64,000 nucleotides of DNA from Saccharothrix algeriensis (GTDB taxonomy: Bacteria > Actinomycetota > Actinomycetes > Mycobacteriales > Pseudonocardiaceae), in contig NZ_JAFBCL010000001.1 in assembly GCF_016907655.1 (NCBI RefSeq), positions 2,762,001 to 2,826,000 on the forward strand. Reading direction: 5' to 3'. Position numbers and translations under genes: made by a program. This document shows positions 52,462 to 62,048 of this stretch, one piece after another. Position 1 is the first letter of the stretch. Every line of letters begins with the position of its first letter. Under the pieces are notes generated by a model, which worked only from the letters and a program-made list of their open reading frames with translations, searched no databases and was not told where the DNA came from.

Positions 52462-53100
52462 TCAGGGGCGGGCGCGTTCCCCGGCGGTCAGCGCCCCCGC
52501 GTTCGCCCGCAGCCACGCCGGGAATTCGGCCAGCGACGCGAGCACCACGTCGGCGCCCTCGGCGGCCAGCTCCGCGGCGGAGCACGGCCCGCTCGGCACC
52601 GCGACGGCCACCGCGCCCGCCGCCCGCGCCCCGCGCACGTCGCCGACGTGGTCGCCCACGTAGGCGGCGGCCCCGAGCGCCTTGAGCGCCTCGGCCTTGC
52701 CGGTGGACCACAGCTCGCCGAAGAGGTGGTCCACCTCCCAGCCGAACGCGGCCAGGTGCAGCGCCGCGTTGGCGCGGTACTTGCCGGTCACCACGGCCGT
52801 CCTGCCGCCCAGCTCGCCCACCGCGGCAAGCGCTTGCGCGGCGCCCGGCAGGGCCACCGTCGCCGGGATGACGATGTCCGGGTAGAGCTGCCGGAACCGG
52901 GCGACGAGGTCGGGGACCTCCTCCTCCGGCACGCCGAAGTCGCGGTAGACCATGTCCAGCGGCGGGCCGAGGTTCGCCGCGAAGCGGGCGCCGTCGAGCC
53001 GGTGCCCCGACTCGGCCGCCACCGCGTCCATCACCGCCGCCATGCCGGGCCTGGGGTCGATGAGCGTCATGTCCAGGTCGAACCCCACGGTCAGCGGCAC
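52462..53100 (-). CDS. HAD family phosphatase
   Basis: A 212-residue haloacid dehalogenase superfamily hydrolase. Motif I GFDLDMTLIDPRPG at about 6-19 has the nucleophile Asp8 and acid Asp10. Motif II VVTGKY and motif III GDHVGDVRGARAAG are present, and a small helical cap lies between I and II. It is phosphoglycolate-phosphatase-like; the substrate is unknown. GTG 53100 has TACTGT ending seven bases before it (leaderless). Divergent from a TetR gene with 54 bases between starts. Confidence 0.87.
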   Translation of the reverse strand: MPLTVGFDLDMTLIDPRPGMAAVMDAVAAESGHRLDGARFAANLGPPLDMVYRDFGVPEEEVPDLVARFRQLYPDIVIPATVALPGAAQALAAVGELGGRTAVVTGKYRANAALHLAAFGWEVDHLFGELWSTGKAEALKALGAAAYVGDHVGDVRGARAAGAVAVAVPSGPCSAAELAAEGADVVLASLAEFPAWLRANAGALTAGERARP

Positions 53101-53154
53101 ACCCCGAACAGTACGGGGGTTTGCGAAAACCGCTTCTGTGCCAAGCTGGGCGCC

Positions 53155-53700
53155 GTGACCGAACTCACCCGCCCGCTGCTCGAGGCGGCAGCGGAACTGT
53201 TGGCGCGGCACGGCTTCCGCGGTCTGCGCGTGGCCGACGTCGCCACCCGGGCGGGGGTGAGCAGGCAGACCGTCTACAACGAGTTCCGCAACAAGAACGG
53301 CATCGTCGAGGCGGTCACCCGGTACAAGACCGAGGAGTTCCTGGACGGCGTGCGGCAGCGCCTCGCCGACGCCCCGGACCCGGTGACCGGCCTGCGCGAG
53401 GCCGTGGAGTTCGTCTTCCGCCTCGCCGCGAAGGACCCGCTGACCGGCTCCGTGCTGGGCGGCACGCACGCCGAGGACATGCTCCCGCTGATCACCACCA
53501 AGGGCCACCCGGTGCTGGCGTCGGCCACCGACGTGTTCCTGGAGCACATCCGGCGGCACTGGCCGCTGCTGCCGCCCGAGCGCGCCGAGCTGGCCGCGGA
53601 GACCATCGTGCGGGTGGTGCTGAGCCACCTGCTCACCCCGGGCCGGGACGCGGTGCGCACCGTCGAGGCGGTGACCGCCGCGCTGCTCCCGCTGCCCTGA
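53155..53700 (+). CDS. TetR family regulator
   Basis: A 181-residue TetR protein. The helix-turn-helix is at about 19-42 (GLRVADVATRAGVSRQTVYNEF). The C-terminal domain resembles the TetR_C groups with no known ligand. It is divergent from a HAD phosphatase gene and precedes mntH in the same direction by 52 bases. CAAGCT ends seven bases before the GTG. It could control either neighbour. Confidence 0.85.
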   Translation: MTELTRPLLEAAAELLARHGFRGLRVADVATRAGVSRQTVYNEFRNKNGIVEAVTRYKTEEFLDGVRQRLADAPDPVTGLREAVEFVFRLAAKDPLTGSVLGGTHAEDMLPLITTKGHPVLASATDVFLEHIRRHWPLLPPERAELAAETIVRVVLSHLLTPGRDAVRTVEAVTAALLPLP

Positions 53701-53752
53701 CCGCCGGAAACCCGCCCCCACGGCGCCTCCGGCCTCTGGCAGCATTCGAGCC

Positions 53753-54952
53753 GTGACAGCTCTGGATCGGGTCCGCAGCGGCGCCGCCCTGCTGGGTCCG
53801 GCGTTCGTCGCCGCCATCGCGTACGTCGACCCGGGCAACGTCGCCACCAACACCTCCGCCGGCGCCCGCTACGGCTACCTGCTGCTGTGGGTCCTGGTCG
53901 CGGCCAACGCGATGGCCGGCCTCGTGCAGTACCTGTCCGCGAAGCTGGGCCTGGTCACCGGCCAGTCCCTGCCCGAGGCGGTGCGCGACCGCCTGCCGCG
54001 CCCGCTGCGGCTGGCCTACTGGGGGCAGGCCGAGGTGGTCGCCATGGCCACCGACCTGGCCGAGGTGCTGGGTGGCGCGATCGCGCTGAACCTGCTGTTC
54101 GGGCTGCCCCTGACGGTCGGCGGGCTGATCACCGGCGTGGTGTCGACGGCGCTGCTGCTCGTCCAGGACCGGCGCGGCCAGAAGCCCTTCGAGCGGGTGA
54201 TCACCACGCTGCTGGTCGTGATCGCGGTCGGGTTCACCGCGGGCCTGTTCGTCGCGCCCGCCCCGGTCGGCGCCGCGCACGGCCTGGTGCCGCGGTTCGA
54301 CGGCGCGGACAGCGTGCTGCTGGCCGCCGGGATGCTGGGCGCGACCGTGATGCCGCACGCCGTCTACCTGCACTCGGCGCTGACCCGCGACCGCCACGGC
54401 AGGGCGCCGCACCTGCTGGCGTCGACCCGGGTGGACGTCACCGTCGCGATGCTCCTCGCGGGCGCAGTGAACGTGGCGATGCTGCTGCTGGCGGCGACGG
54501 CGCTGGGCGGCTCGCCGGACGTGGACACGCTCGCCGGCGTCCACCGCGCCATCGACGCCGAGCTGGGCGGCGGCGTGGCGCTGCTGTTCGCCGTCGGGCT
54601 GCTCGCGTCCGGGCTCGCCTCCACCGCCGTCGGCTGCTACTCGGGCGCGGTGGTCCTGGACGGGCTGCTGCGCGTCCGCGTGCCGTTGCTCACCCGGCGC
54701 GTGGTGACCCTGGTCCCGGCGCTGGCCGTCCTGGCGCTCGGCGCGGACCCGACGCGCGCGCTGGTGCTGTCGCAGGTGGTGCTGTCCTTCGGCATCCCGT
54801 TCGCGCTGGTCCCGCTGGTGTGGCTGACCGCGCGGCGGTCGGTCATGGGCGAGCACGCCAACCACCGCGCGGTGACCGCGACGGCGGTCGGCGTCGCGGC
54901 GGCGGTGGTCGCGCTCAACGCCGCGCTGATCTGGTTGACGGCGTCGTCGTAG
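53753..54952 (+). CDS. mntH: Nramp family divalent metal transporter (MntH)
   Basis: A 399-residue proton-coupled Mn(II)/Fe(II) importer. The metal-binding residues of TM1 lie in DPGN (residues 26-29), and those of TM6 in TVMPHAVYLHSAL (MPH motif). GQAEVVAMATDLAEVLGGAIALNLLFG is the consensus TM3 region (key EVVAMATDLAEV). It has 11 helices. GTG start. No MntR-type site was recognised upstream. Its activity would support the Mn/Fe enzymes encoded nearby, such as SodA. Confidence 0.92.
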   Translation: MTALDRVRSGAALLGPAFVAAIAYVDPGNVATNTSAGARYGYLLLWVLVAANAMAGLVQYLSAKLGLVTGQSLPEAVRDRLPRPLRLAYWGQAEVVAMATDLAEVLGGAIALNLLFGLPLTVGGLITGVVSTALLLVQDRRGQKPFERVITTLLVVIAVGFTAGLFVAPAPVGAAHGLVPRFDGADSVLLAAGMLGATVMPHAVYLHSALTRDRHGRAPHLLASTRVDVTVAMLLAGAVNVAMLLLAATALGGSPDVDTLAGVHRAIDAELGGGVALLFAVGLLASGLASTAVGCYSGAVVLDGLLRVRVPLLTRRVVTLVPALAVLALGADPTRALVLSQVVLSFGIPFALVPLVWLTARRSVMGEHANHRAVTATAVGVAAAVVALNAALIWLTASS

Positions 54953-54976
54953 GCGGTGATCGGGCAAGATGGTGGC

Positions 54977-55351
54977 GTGCGGATCCTCCTGAACCTGATA
55001 TGGCTGGTGCTGAGCGGGTTCTGGCTCGCCATCGGGTACGTGCTGACCGGCGTCATCTGCTGCGTCCTGGTCATCACCATCCCGTGGGGCCTGGCGTCGT
55101 TCCGCATCGCCAACTACGCGCTGTGGCCGTTCGGCCGGACCGTGGTCGACCGGCCGGGCGCGGGCGCGCCGTCGCTGGTCGGCAACGTGATCTGGGTCGT
55201 CGTCGCCGGGATCTGGCTCGCCCTGGGCCACCTGGTGAGCGGGGTGCTGCTGTGCGCCACGATCATCGGCATCCCGCTGGGCGTCGCGAACTTCAAGATG
55301 ATCCCGGTGTCGCTGATGCCGCTGGGCAAGGAGATCGTCCCCGCGCCCTGA
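54977..55351 (+). CDS. YccF domain inner-membrane protein
   Basis: A 124-residue protein with two copies of the YccF unit: NLIWLVLSGFWLAIGYVLTG at about 5-24 and NVIWVVVAGIWLALGHLVSG at about 66-85, each followed by a second helix and an IPWG or IPLG turn. Four membrane helices in total. Function is unknown; E. coli YccF is an inner-membrane protein of this type. GTG 54977 is preceded by CAAGAT at six bases. The frame opens slightly upstream, without a better start. Confidence 0.87.
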   Translation: MRILLNLIWLVLSGFWLAIGYVLTGVICCVLVITIPWGLASFRIANYALWPFGRTVVDRPGAGAPSLVGNVIWVVVAGIWLALGHLVSGVLLCATIIGIPLGVANFKMIPVSLMPLGKEIVPAP

Positions 55352-55385
55352 CCCGGGCCCCGTCCCGGGTGGAGCGCGCCGGCCG

Positions 55386-56171
55386 CTACGCGCCGTCGTC
55401 CAGCCGCACCACCAGGCACGGCCCACCGCTGTAGAGCCCGGCGTCCACGGCCAGCACCCTGCCGTCCGCGTACCGCAGCGGCCCGTCGACCTCCGCGGGC
55501 GCGACGCCGAGCTGGTCGGCGATCACGCTGTGCCCGTGCACCACCTCGGTCCCGCCCAGCGCGTCGAGCAGCCCGGCGGCCACCGCGCCCCCGTCGGCGC
55601 CCCGGAACGCGTACCGGGTGGTCATCCTGCGCCAGCACTCCCACCAGGCGGCCAGGTCGTCGCCGCGCAGCACCTCGCGCACGGCGGCGTTGACCTCGTC
55701 GACGGACGAACCCCACTCCAGGTACGCCAGCGTGTCGGAGTGCATCAGCAGGTGGTCGTCCTCCAGGCGCAGCACCGGCCGGCTGGTGAGCCACTCGACG
55801 TGCTCGTCGGTCAGCCGGTCCTGGTCGCTGCGCAGGCCGCCGTTGAGCAGCCAGCTGCGGGCGAAGCTGCGCGGGGTCGGCGCGCCGGGCACGTCCTCGT
55901 CGCCGAACCGGCGCATCCCCAGCAGCAGGACCTCGTGGTTGCCGACCAGCGCGTCCACCTGCCCGCCCGCCTGCGCGGCGAGGCGCATCACGAACTCGAT
56001 GACGCCCACGCCGTCGGGCCCCCGGTCCACGAAGTCGCCGAGGAACCACAGCCGGGCGTCGCCGCCCGCCCAGTCTCCCCCCTCGTCCACGAGCCCCCGG
56101 GCGTGCAGGGCGCGGGTCAGCTCGGCGAGGTGCCCGTGCACGTCGCCCACCACGAACAGCGGTCGGTCCAC
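55386..56171 (-). CDS. Calcineurin-type metallophosphatase
   Basis: A 261-residue protein with the phosphoesterase motifs GDVHGH (9-14), GDFVDRGP (about 45-52), GNHE (about 77-80) and a late HGHSV. It resembles Ser/Thr phosphatase PPP-like and ApaH-like enzymes. Substrate unknown: phosphoprotein or dinucleoside polyphosphate. GTG start 56171 with TATCGT ending seven bases upstream (leaderless). Confidence 0.85.
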   Translation of the reverse strand: MDRPLFVVGDVHGHLAELTRALHARGLVDEGGDWAGGDARLWFLGDFVDRGPDGVGVIEFVMRLAAQAGGQVDALVGNHEVLLLGMRRFGDEDVPGAPTPRSFARSWLLNGGLRSDQDRLTDEHVEWLTSRPVLRLEDDHLLMHSDTLAYLEWGSSVDEVNAAVREVLRGDDLAAWWECWRRMTTRYAFRGADGGAVAAGLLDALGGTEVVHGHSVIADQLGVAPAEVDGPLRYADGRVLAVDAGLYSGGPCLVVRLDDGA

Positions 56172-56315
56172 CCCTGCGACGATAAGCGACGTCGCCGCGC
56201 GGTGCGCGCAAGTCGATCACCCGGCGCCGCCGGCGGGCCGCGTGACCGGCCCGGACGCGCGCGCCGCCGGATTCACCGGCCTCCCCCGGCCGGGTGAACC
56301 CGGCGGCGGGGCGGG

Positions 56316-57119
56316 TCAGGGCTGGTCGGGGAACGGGTCCGCCGAGTGGCCGACCAGGTCGGCGATGGACCCGACGACCCGCGTCGGCCGGAACGGGTAC
56401 AGCTCGGTGGTGGTCCCGGCCGAGATGCCGGTCAGCACCAGGACGGTGCGCAGCCCCGCCTCCAGCCCGGCCCGCACGTCGGTGTCCATCCGGTCGCCGA
56501 TCATCAGGGTGTTCTCCGAGTGCGCGCCCAGCGCCCGCAGGGCGGACCGCATCATCAGCGGGTTGGGCTTGCCCACGTAGTACGGCTCGCGCCCGGTGGC
56601 GCGCTCGATCAGCGCGGCGACGGCCCCGGTCGCGGGCAGCGAGCCCTCCCGGGACGGGCCGGTCGCGTCGGGGTTGGTGGCGATGAACCTCGCGCCCTCC
56701 TCCACCAGCCGGATCGCCTTGGTGATGGCCGTGAAGCTGTAGGTGCGGGTCTCGCCGAGCACGACGTAGTCGGGGTCGCGGTCGGTCAGGACGTACCCGA
56801 TCTCGTGCAGCGCCGTGGTCAGGCCGGCCTCGCCGATCACGAACGCCGACCCGCCCGGCCGCTGGGAGTCCAGGAACTTCGCGGTCGCCAGGGCGGAGGT
56901 CCAGATCGCCGCCTCGGGCACCTCCAGGCCGGTGCGGGACAGCCGGGCCCGCAGGTCGCGCGGCGTGTAGATGGAGTTGTTGGTGAGCACGAGGAACGGG
57001 GTGCCGCTCGCGGTCAGCTCGGCCACGAACTCGCTCGAACCCGGGATCGGGTGCTCCTCGTGCACGAGCACGCCGTCCATGTCCATCAGGTAGTTCCACC
57101 GCACGGCCATGCCGGCCAT
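56316..57119 (-). CDS. HAD-IIA hydrolase (NagD-like)
   Basis: A 267-residue HAD superfamily IIA phosphatase. Motif [14 protein letters not shown] (Asp13, Asp15), motif II LTNNS at about 45-49, then the large C2 cap, and motif [11 protein letters not shown] plus [12 protein letters not shown]. NagD dephosphorylates nucleotides and sugar phosphates. The gene is 9 bases after a MarR regulator gene in the same direction, so the two may be co-transcribed. Confidence 0.87.
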   Translation of the reverse strand: MAGMAVRWNYLMDMDGVLVHEEHPIPGSSEFVAELTASGTPFLVLTNNSIYTPRDLRARLSRTGLEVPEAAIWTSALATAKFLDSQRPGGSAFVIGEAGLTTALHEIGYVLTDRDPDYVVLGETRTYSFTAITKAIRLVEEGARFIATNPDATGPSREGSLPATGAVAALIERATGREPYYVGKPNPLMMRSALRALGAHSENTLMIGDRMDTDVRAGLEAGLRTVLVLTGISAGTTTELYPFRPTRVVGSIADLVGHSADPFPDQP

Positions 57120-57128
57120 GCTGCCGGC

Positions 57129-57590
57129 TCACCCCCCGGCGACGCGCTCCCGGAAGACCTCGATCAGCGCCCGGTTGTAGCGCTCCAGCACCTCCCACTC
57201 GTCCGGGGTGAACCGGGACAGCACCTCGCGGAGGGTCTCCCGCGCGCCGATGAACAGGTGGGCGGACTCCTCGTCCGACGCGGTGACCTCGACCAGCACC
57301 TTGCGGCGGTCGTGCGGGTCGCGCACCCGGCGGACGTACCCGGCCCGCTCCAGCCGGTCGATCACGCCCGTCACCGCGCCGGTGGACAGCCCGGACAGCT
57401 CGGCGATCCGGCCCGCGGTGATCGGCTCCTCGGCGCGCACGGCCAGGTCGAGGCACTTCCCGTCGGTCGGCGACAGGCCCATCCGCTCGGCCGCGCGGCT
57501 GTGGAACAGGGTGGTGAGCGCGCTCGACTCCCGGGTGTAGGAGCCGAACCGCTCCACCACGTCGGCCGGGACGTCGTGCTCGCTCGTCAT
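57129..57590 (-). CDS. MarR family regulator
   Basis: A 153-residue winged-helix protein with recognition segment ITAGRIAELSGLSTGAVTGVIDRLERAGYVRR and wing DPHDRRKVLVEV (given as key parts: GLSTGAVTGVIDRLE). Upstream of its ATG at 57590, TAAGTT ends seven bases away, so the transcript should be leaderless. It is divergent from moaA with about 105 bases between the starts and may regulate it or the HAD-IIA gene. Confidence 0.86.
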   Translation of the reverse strand: MTSEHDVPADVVERFGSYTRESSALTTLFHSRAAERMGLSPTDGKCLDLAVRAEEPITAGRIAELSGLSTGAVTGVIDRLERAGYVRRVRDPHDRRKVLVEVTASDEESAHLFIGARETLREVLSRFTPDEWEVLERYNRALIEVFRERVAGG

Positions 57591-57694
57591 GCCGGACAAC
57601 TTAGCCGCCGAGAGGTCGCCCCCGGCGCTCGTCCGGCCGGGCCCCGCCCCTCGTGGCGCCACCCCCGGTGCGGCGGAGCACTACCCTGGCGGAG

Positions 57695-58753
57695 GTGACG
57701 GCAGTCGACTTGGGACTACCCTCCGCGCGCGGCGCGCCCGGGGTGTCCGCCCGGCCGGACTCCCCCCTGCTGGTCGACCGGTTCGGGCGGGTGGCGACCG
57801 ACCTGCGCGTATCGCTCACCGACCGCTGCAACCTGCGGTGCACCTACTGCATGCCCGCCGAGGGCCTCGACTGGCTGCCGAAGCCGGACGTGCTCACCGA
57901 CGCCGAGCTGACGCGCCTGCTGGCCGTCGCGGTGACCCGGCTGGGCGTCACCGACCTCCGGTTCACCGGCGGCGAGCCGCTGCTGCGGCCGGGCCTGGAG
58001 GGCGTGATCGCGGCGGCGGCGGCGCTGGAGCCCCGGCCGCGGATCTCGATGACCACGAACGGCATCGGCCTGGCCCGGCGCGCCGGCGGGCTGGTGGCGG
58101 CGGGGCTGGACCGGGTGAACGTCTCGCTGGACACCCTGGACCCGGTCCGCTTCCGCGACCTGACCAGGCGCGACCGCCTCGACGACGTGCTCGCGGGCCT
58201 GGCCGGCGCGCGGGCCGCGGGCCTGGCGCCGGTGAAGGTCAACGCGGTGCTGATGCGCGGCGTGAACGAGGACGAGGCCGTGCCGCTGCTGCGGTTCTGC
58301 CTGGAGCACGGCTACCAGCTGCGGTTCATCGAGCAGATGCCGCTGGACCCCCAGCACGGCTGGGACCGCGCGGGCATGGTGACCGCGGAGGAGGTCCTGG
58401 CGGCGCTGCGGGGGGCGTTCGAGCTGGCGCCCGAGCCCGGCGAGCGCGGCGGCGCGCCGGCCGAGCGGTGGCTGGTCGACGGCGGGCCCGCCACCGTGGG
58501 TGTGATCGCGTCGGTGACCAGGCCGTTCTGCGCGGCCTGCGACCGGACCCGGCTGACCGCCGACGGCCAGGTGCGCAACTGCCTGTTCAGCCGGTCGGAG
58601 ACGGACCTGCGCGCGCTGCTGCGCGGTGGGGCCTCCGACGAGGAGCTCGCCGACCGGTGGCGGGCGAACTCGTGGGCGAAGGCCGCCGGGCACGGGATCA
58701 ACGACGCCGGGTTCCACCAGCCGGACCGGCCGATGAGCGCGATCGGGGGCTGA
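57695..58753 (+). CDS. moaA: GTP 3',8-cyclase, molybdenum cofactor synthesis
   Basis: A 352-residue radical-SAM enzyme that makes cyclic pyranopterin precursor from GTP, with MoaC. The N-terminal cluster motif CNLRCTYC gives Cys45, Cys49 and Cys52. The C-terminal [4Fe-4S] ligands are in RPFCAACDRTRLTADGQVRNCL. The protein ends in Ile-Gly-Gly, the conserved double Gly needed for activation. GTG 57695 has TACCCT ending seven bases upstream. It is followed directly by moaD with a one-base gap. Confidence 0.94.
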   Translation: MTAVDLGLPSARGAPGVSARPDSPLLVDRFGRVATDLRVSLTDRCNLRCTYCMPAEGLDWLPKPDVLTDAELTRLLAVAVTRLGVTDLRFTGGEPLLRPGLEGVIAAAAALEPRPRISMTTNGIGLARRAGGLVAAGLDRVNVSLDTLDPVRFRDLTRRDRLDDVLAGLAGARAAGLAPVKVNAVLMRGVNEDEAVPLLRFCLEHGYQLRFIEQMPLDPQHGWDRAGMVTAEEVLAALRGAFELAPEPGERGGAPAERWLVDGGPATVGVIASVTRPFCAACDRTRLTADGQVRNCLFSRSETDLRALLRGGASDEELADRWRANSWAKAAGHGINDAGFHQPDRPMSAIGG

Positions 58754-58754
58754 G

Positions 58755-59009
58755 GTGGTCCGGTTGACGGTGCGGTACTTCGCCGGCGCGCGGGCGGCGG
58801 CCGGGGTGCCGGACGAGAGCGTGGAGCTGCCCGGCGCGCCGACGGTGGCGCACGTGCTGGACGCGGTGCGCGCCCGGCACGGCGACGGGCTGGGGCGCGT
58901 GCTGGCGGCGTGCAGCTTCCTGCTGGACGGCGTGGCGGTGCGGGACCACGGCGCGCCGGTGGCCCCCGGCGCGCGGCTGGACGTGCTGCCGCCCTTCGCC
59001 GGGGGCTGA
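58755..59009 (+). CDS. moaD: Molybdopterin synthase sulfur carrier subunit
   Basis: An 84-residue ubiquitin-fold protein ending in PPFAGG. The C-terminal Gly-Gly is the site of thiocarboxylation. VRYFAGARAAAGV at the start is typical of MoaD. It supplies sulfur to MoaE to make molybdopterin; MoaE is encoded 1.7 kb away on the other strand. GTG start, in an operon with moaA. Confidence 0.93.
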   Translation: MVRLTVRYFAGARAAAGVPDESVELPGAPTVAHVLDAVRARHGDGLGRVLAACSFLLDGVAVRDHGAPVAPGARLDVLPPFAGG

Positions 59010-59157
59010 CGAGGCTTATGCCACGTGTGAGTGAATACGTGAGCCAGACCTCACTGAACGTGATTTATCTCGGCGCATCTCGGAACGGAAACGGGACGGT
59101 AACGGCCCTCTGAGCTGGCTAAACGCTCAGCTCGCACGATCACCACGTATTGTTACA

Positions 59158-59171
59158 GTGATGCGCATCAC
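59158..59171. promoter_or_regulatory. CRP/Crp-like palindrome upstream of rpf
   Basis: GTGATGCGCATCAC is a perfect 14-base palindrome with the GTGA-N6-TCAC form of CRP sites. It is centred at 59164.5, about 55 bases before the predicted transcription start. rpfA of M. tuberculosis is a known direct CRP (Rv3676) target, which supports the call. Confidence 0.55.
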
Positions 59172-59183
59172 GGCGGAGAACGT

Positions 59184-59212
59184 TTGGACTCCCGGACGCG
59201 GTTACGTACCGT
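59184..59212 (+). promoter_or_regulatory. Probable rpf promoter
   Basis: TTGGAC at 59184-59189 and TACCGT at 59207-59212 are separated by 17 bases, close to the vegetative actinobacterial consensus. Transcription would start near 59219 and give a leader of about 170 bases. Confidence 0.55.
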
Positions 59213-59218
59213 CGCTCT

Positions 59219-60071
<853 letters not shown>

Positions 60072-60103
60072 TCCCGGGGTCGGCCACGGCCGACCCGCCG
60101 GAC

Positions 60104-60141
60104 CAGAGACCCCGCCGTTCCCCCCGACGGCGGGGTCTCTG
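60104..60141 (+). terminator. Terminator of rpf
   Basis: CAGAGACCCCGCCGT and its exact complement form a 15-base stem with an 8-base loop, starting 32 bases after the stop. Confidence 0.85.
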
Positions 60142-60672
60142 CTTCGTCCGGGCCCCGCGCCCGGGCGGCGTCGCCGTCGACGGGAGGCGGGGGCCCGCGC
60201 CGCGTGGGATGATCGAACCGGGCCGGGCGCCCGACGCAGGAGCGGGCAGCGCCGGACCCGGCAGCGCGCCGCGGCACCCGACCACCACCGAACCGCCCGA
60301 CTGCCGAACCGCCCAGCCGCCGGCCGGCAAGCCCGACCACCGGCCCACCAGAGCCATCCGAGCCGCCGGACCACCCGAGCCGCCGGACCACCCGAGCCGC
60401 CCGACCACCGGCCCGCCGCCCGACCACCCGAGCCATCCGAACCGCCGGACCACCCAAGTCGCCGGACCACCCGGCCACCGCTGGACCAACGGCCGCCGCT
60501 GACCACGCGAGCCGTTGAACCACTCGGTCACCGCCGAACCGCCGGGCGGCCGAAACCACCGGGCCACCTGAACCACCGGGCGCCCGAAGCGCCGGACCAC
60601 CTGAACCGCCGGGCCGCCCGGATCACCGGGCCACCTGGGCCGCCGAACCACCGGACCGGTGGCCGCCGGGGA
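60142..60672. repeat. Degenerate GC-rich repeats between rpf and moaE
   Basis: About 500 bases made of variants of CCGGACCACCCGAGCCG with a period near 15. Translation gives Pro/Arg/Gly runs in all frames, so no gene is called. The units are too variable and lack spacers, so this is not a CRISPR array. Confidence 0.75.
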
Positions 60673-61098
60673 TCAGGGGCAGTTGACCCACTCGTCGCTG
60701 CCGTCCGCGAACACCTGCCGCTTCCACACCGGCAGCCGCCGCTTCACCTCGTCCACCAGCTCCGAGCACACCGCGAACGCCTCCGCCCGGTGCTCCGCCG
60801 ACACCGCGCACGCCAGCGCCACGTCGCCGATCCCCAGCCGCCCCACCCGGTGCGACACGGCCACCGCGCGCACCCCGGCGAACCGCCCGGCCACGTCGCC
60901 CGCGACCTCCGCCACGACCTCCGCCGCCGACGGGTGCCCCACGTACTCCAGCTCGCGGACCGACCGCCCGTGGTCGTGGTCGCGCACCACCCCGGCGAAC
61001 GTCACCACCGCCCCGGCGGCGGGGTCGTCCACCAACTCCGCGTGCTCCGCCACCGACAGCGGCTCGTCGCTGACGGTCGCGCGCAGGACTCCGGTCAT
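60673..61098 (-). CDS. moaE: Molybdopterin synthase catalytic subunit
   Basis: A 141-residue MoaE that transfers two sulfurs from MoaD to cyclic pyranopterin monophosphate. The family signature VVTFAGVVRDHDHGRSVRELEY is at about 31-52, and the catalytic lysine region is KRRLPVWKRQVFADGSDEW near the end (key PVWKRQ). ATG start overlaps the mog stop (ATGA). Last gene of a moaC-mog-moaE operon. Confidence 0.93.
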   Translation of the reverse strand: MTGVLRATVSDEPLSVAEHAELVDDPAAGAVVTFAGVVRDHDHGRSVRELEYVGHPSAAEVVAEVAGDVAGRFAGVRAVAVSHRVGRLGIGDVALACAVSAEHRAEAFAVCSELVDEVKRRLPVWKRQVFADGSDEWVNCP

Positions 61099-61568
61099 GC
61101 GTGGTCACCTCCGGCCAGTTGGTCCACCGCGTGCTCCAGCAGCGCGCCGAGCACCTCCAGCCCGTCGCGCACGCCACCGGTCGAGCCGGGCAGGTTCACC
61201 ACGAGCGTGTGGCCCGCCACCCCGGCCACCCCGCGCGACAGCACGGCGGTGGGCACGCGCGGCCAGCCCGCCCCCCGGATGGCGTCCGCCACGCCCGGCA
61301 CCTCGTAGTCGAGCACCGCCCGCGTCGCCTCCGGCGTGCGGTCGGTGGGGCTGATCCCGGTCCCCCCGGTCGTGATCACCACCGCCACCCCGGCGGCCAC
61401 CGCCTCCCGCAGCGCCGCCTCGACCGGCTCGCCGTCGGGCACCACCGCGGCGTCCGGCACGTCGAACCCGCGGTCGCGCAGCCACGCCACGATGATCGGC
61501 CCGCCCCGGTCCTCGTACACCCCGGCGGCGGCCCGGTTGGACGCGGTGATCACCCGCGCCGCGCTCAC
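61095..61568 (-). CDS. mog: Molybdopterin adenylyltransferase (MogA/MoaB type)
   Basis: A 157-residue protein of the MogA/MoaB fold that adenylates molybdopterin before metal insertion. Conserved segments are ITASNRAAAGVYEDRGGP at the start, VITTGGTGISPTDRTPEAT (key TTGGTG) and VVNLPGSTGGVRDGLE. The GTG start overlaps the moaC stop (GTGA). Confidence 0.92.
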   Translation of the reverse strand: MSAARVITASNRAAAGVYEDRGGPIIVAWLRDRGFDVPDAAVVPDGEPVEAALREAVAAGVAVVITTGGTGISPTDRTPEATRAVLDYEVPGVADAIRGAGWPRVPTAVLSRGVAGVAGHTLVVNLPGSTGGVRDGLEVLGALLEHAVDQLAGGDHA

Positions 61569-62038
61569 GGGCGCTCCCACAGGCCGGTCTTGCCGCCCTC
61601 CTTGCGCTCGACCCGCACCGCGTCCATCGACGCCGCCGGGTCGACCGCCTTCACCATGTCGTGCAGCGCCAGGCCCGCCACGGCCACGGCGGTCAGCGCC
61701 TCCATCTCCACCCCGGTCCGGTCGGTGGTCCGCACGGTCGCGGTGACCCGCACCTCGGCGTCGCCCAGCTCCAGCTCCAGCTCCACGCCGGACAGCGAGA
61801 TGGGGTGGCACAGCGGCACCAGCTCGGACGTGCGCTTGGCCGCCATGATCCCGGCGATGCGCGCCGTGGCCAGGGCGTCGCCCTTGGGCAGGCCGTCGCT
61901 GCGCAGCAGCGCCACCACCTCGCCCGTGGTCCGCAGCACGCCGGACGCGACCGCCGTGCGGGCCGTCGGCTGCTTGGCGGACACGTCCACCATGTGCGCC
62001 GCGCCGCTCCCGTCGAGGTGGGTGAACCGCTTGGTCAT
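61565..62038 (-). CDS. moaC: Cyclic pyranopterin monophosphate synthase
   Basis: A 157-residue MoaC that finishes the cyclisation started by MoaA. Signature segments are MVDVSAKQPTARTAVASG, KGDALATARIAGIMAAKRTS (key GIMAAKRT), LCHPISL and VEMEALTAVAVAGLALHDMV. Lys near the C-terminus (DAVRVERKEGGKTG) is the catalytic region. First gene of the minus-strand Moco operon. Confidence 0.94.
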   Translation of the reverse strand: MTKRFTHLDGSGAAHMVDVSAKQPTARTAVASGVLRTTGEVVALLRSDGLPKGDALATARIAGIMAAKRTSELVPLCHPISLSGVELELELGDAEVRVTATVRTTDRTGVEMEALTAVAVAGLALHDMVKAVDPAASMDAVRVERKEGGKTGLWERP

Positions 62039-62048
62039 GCCGCCGATG

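Noticed and set aside
60142..60672. Possible CRISPR array
   Set aside because: Units of about 15 bases are degenerate, contiguous and without unique spacers, and no cas genes are present.
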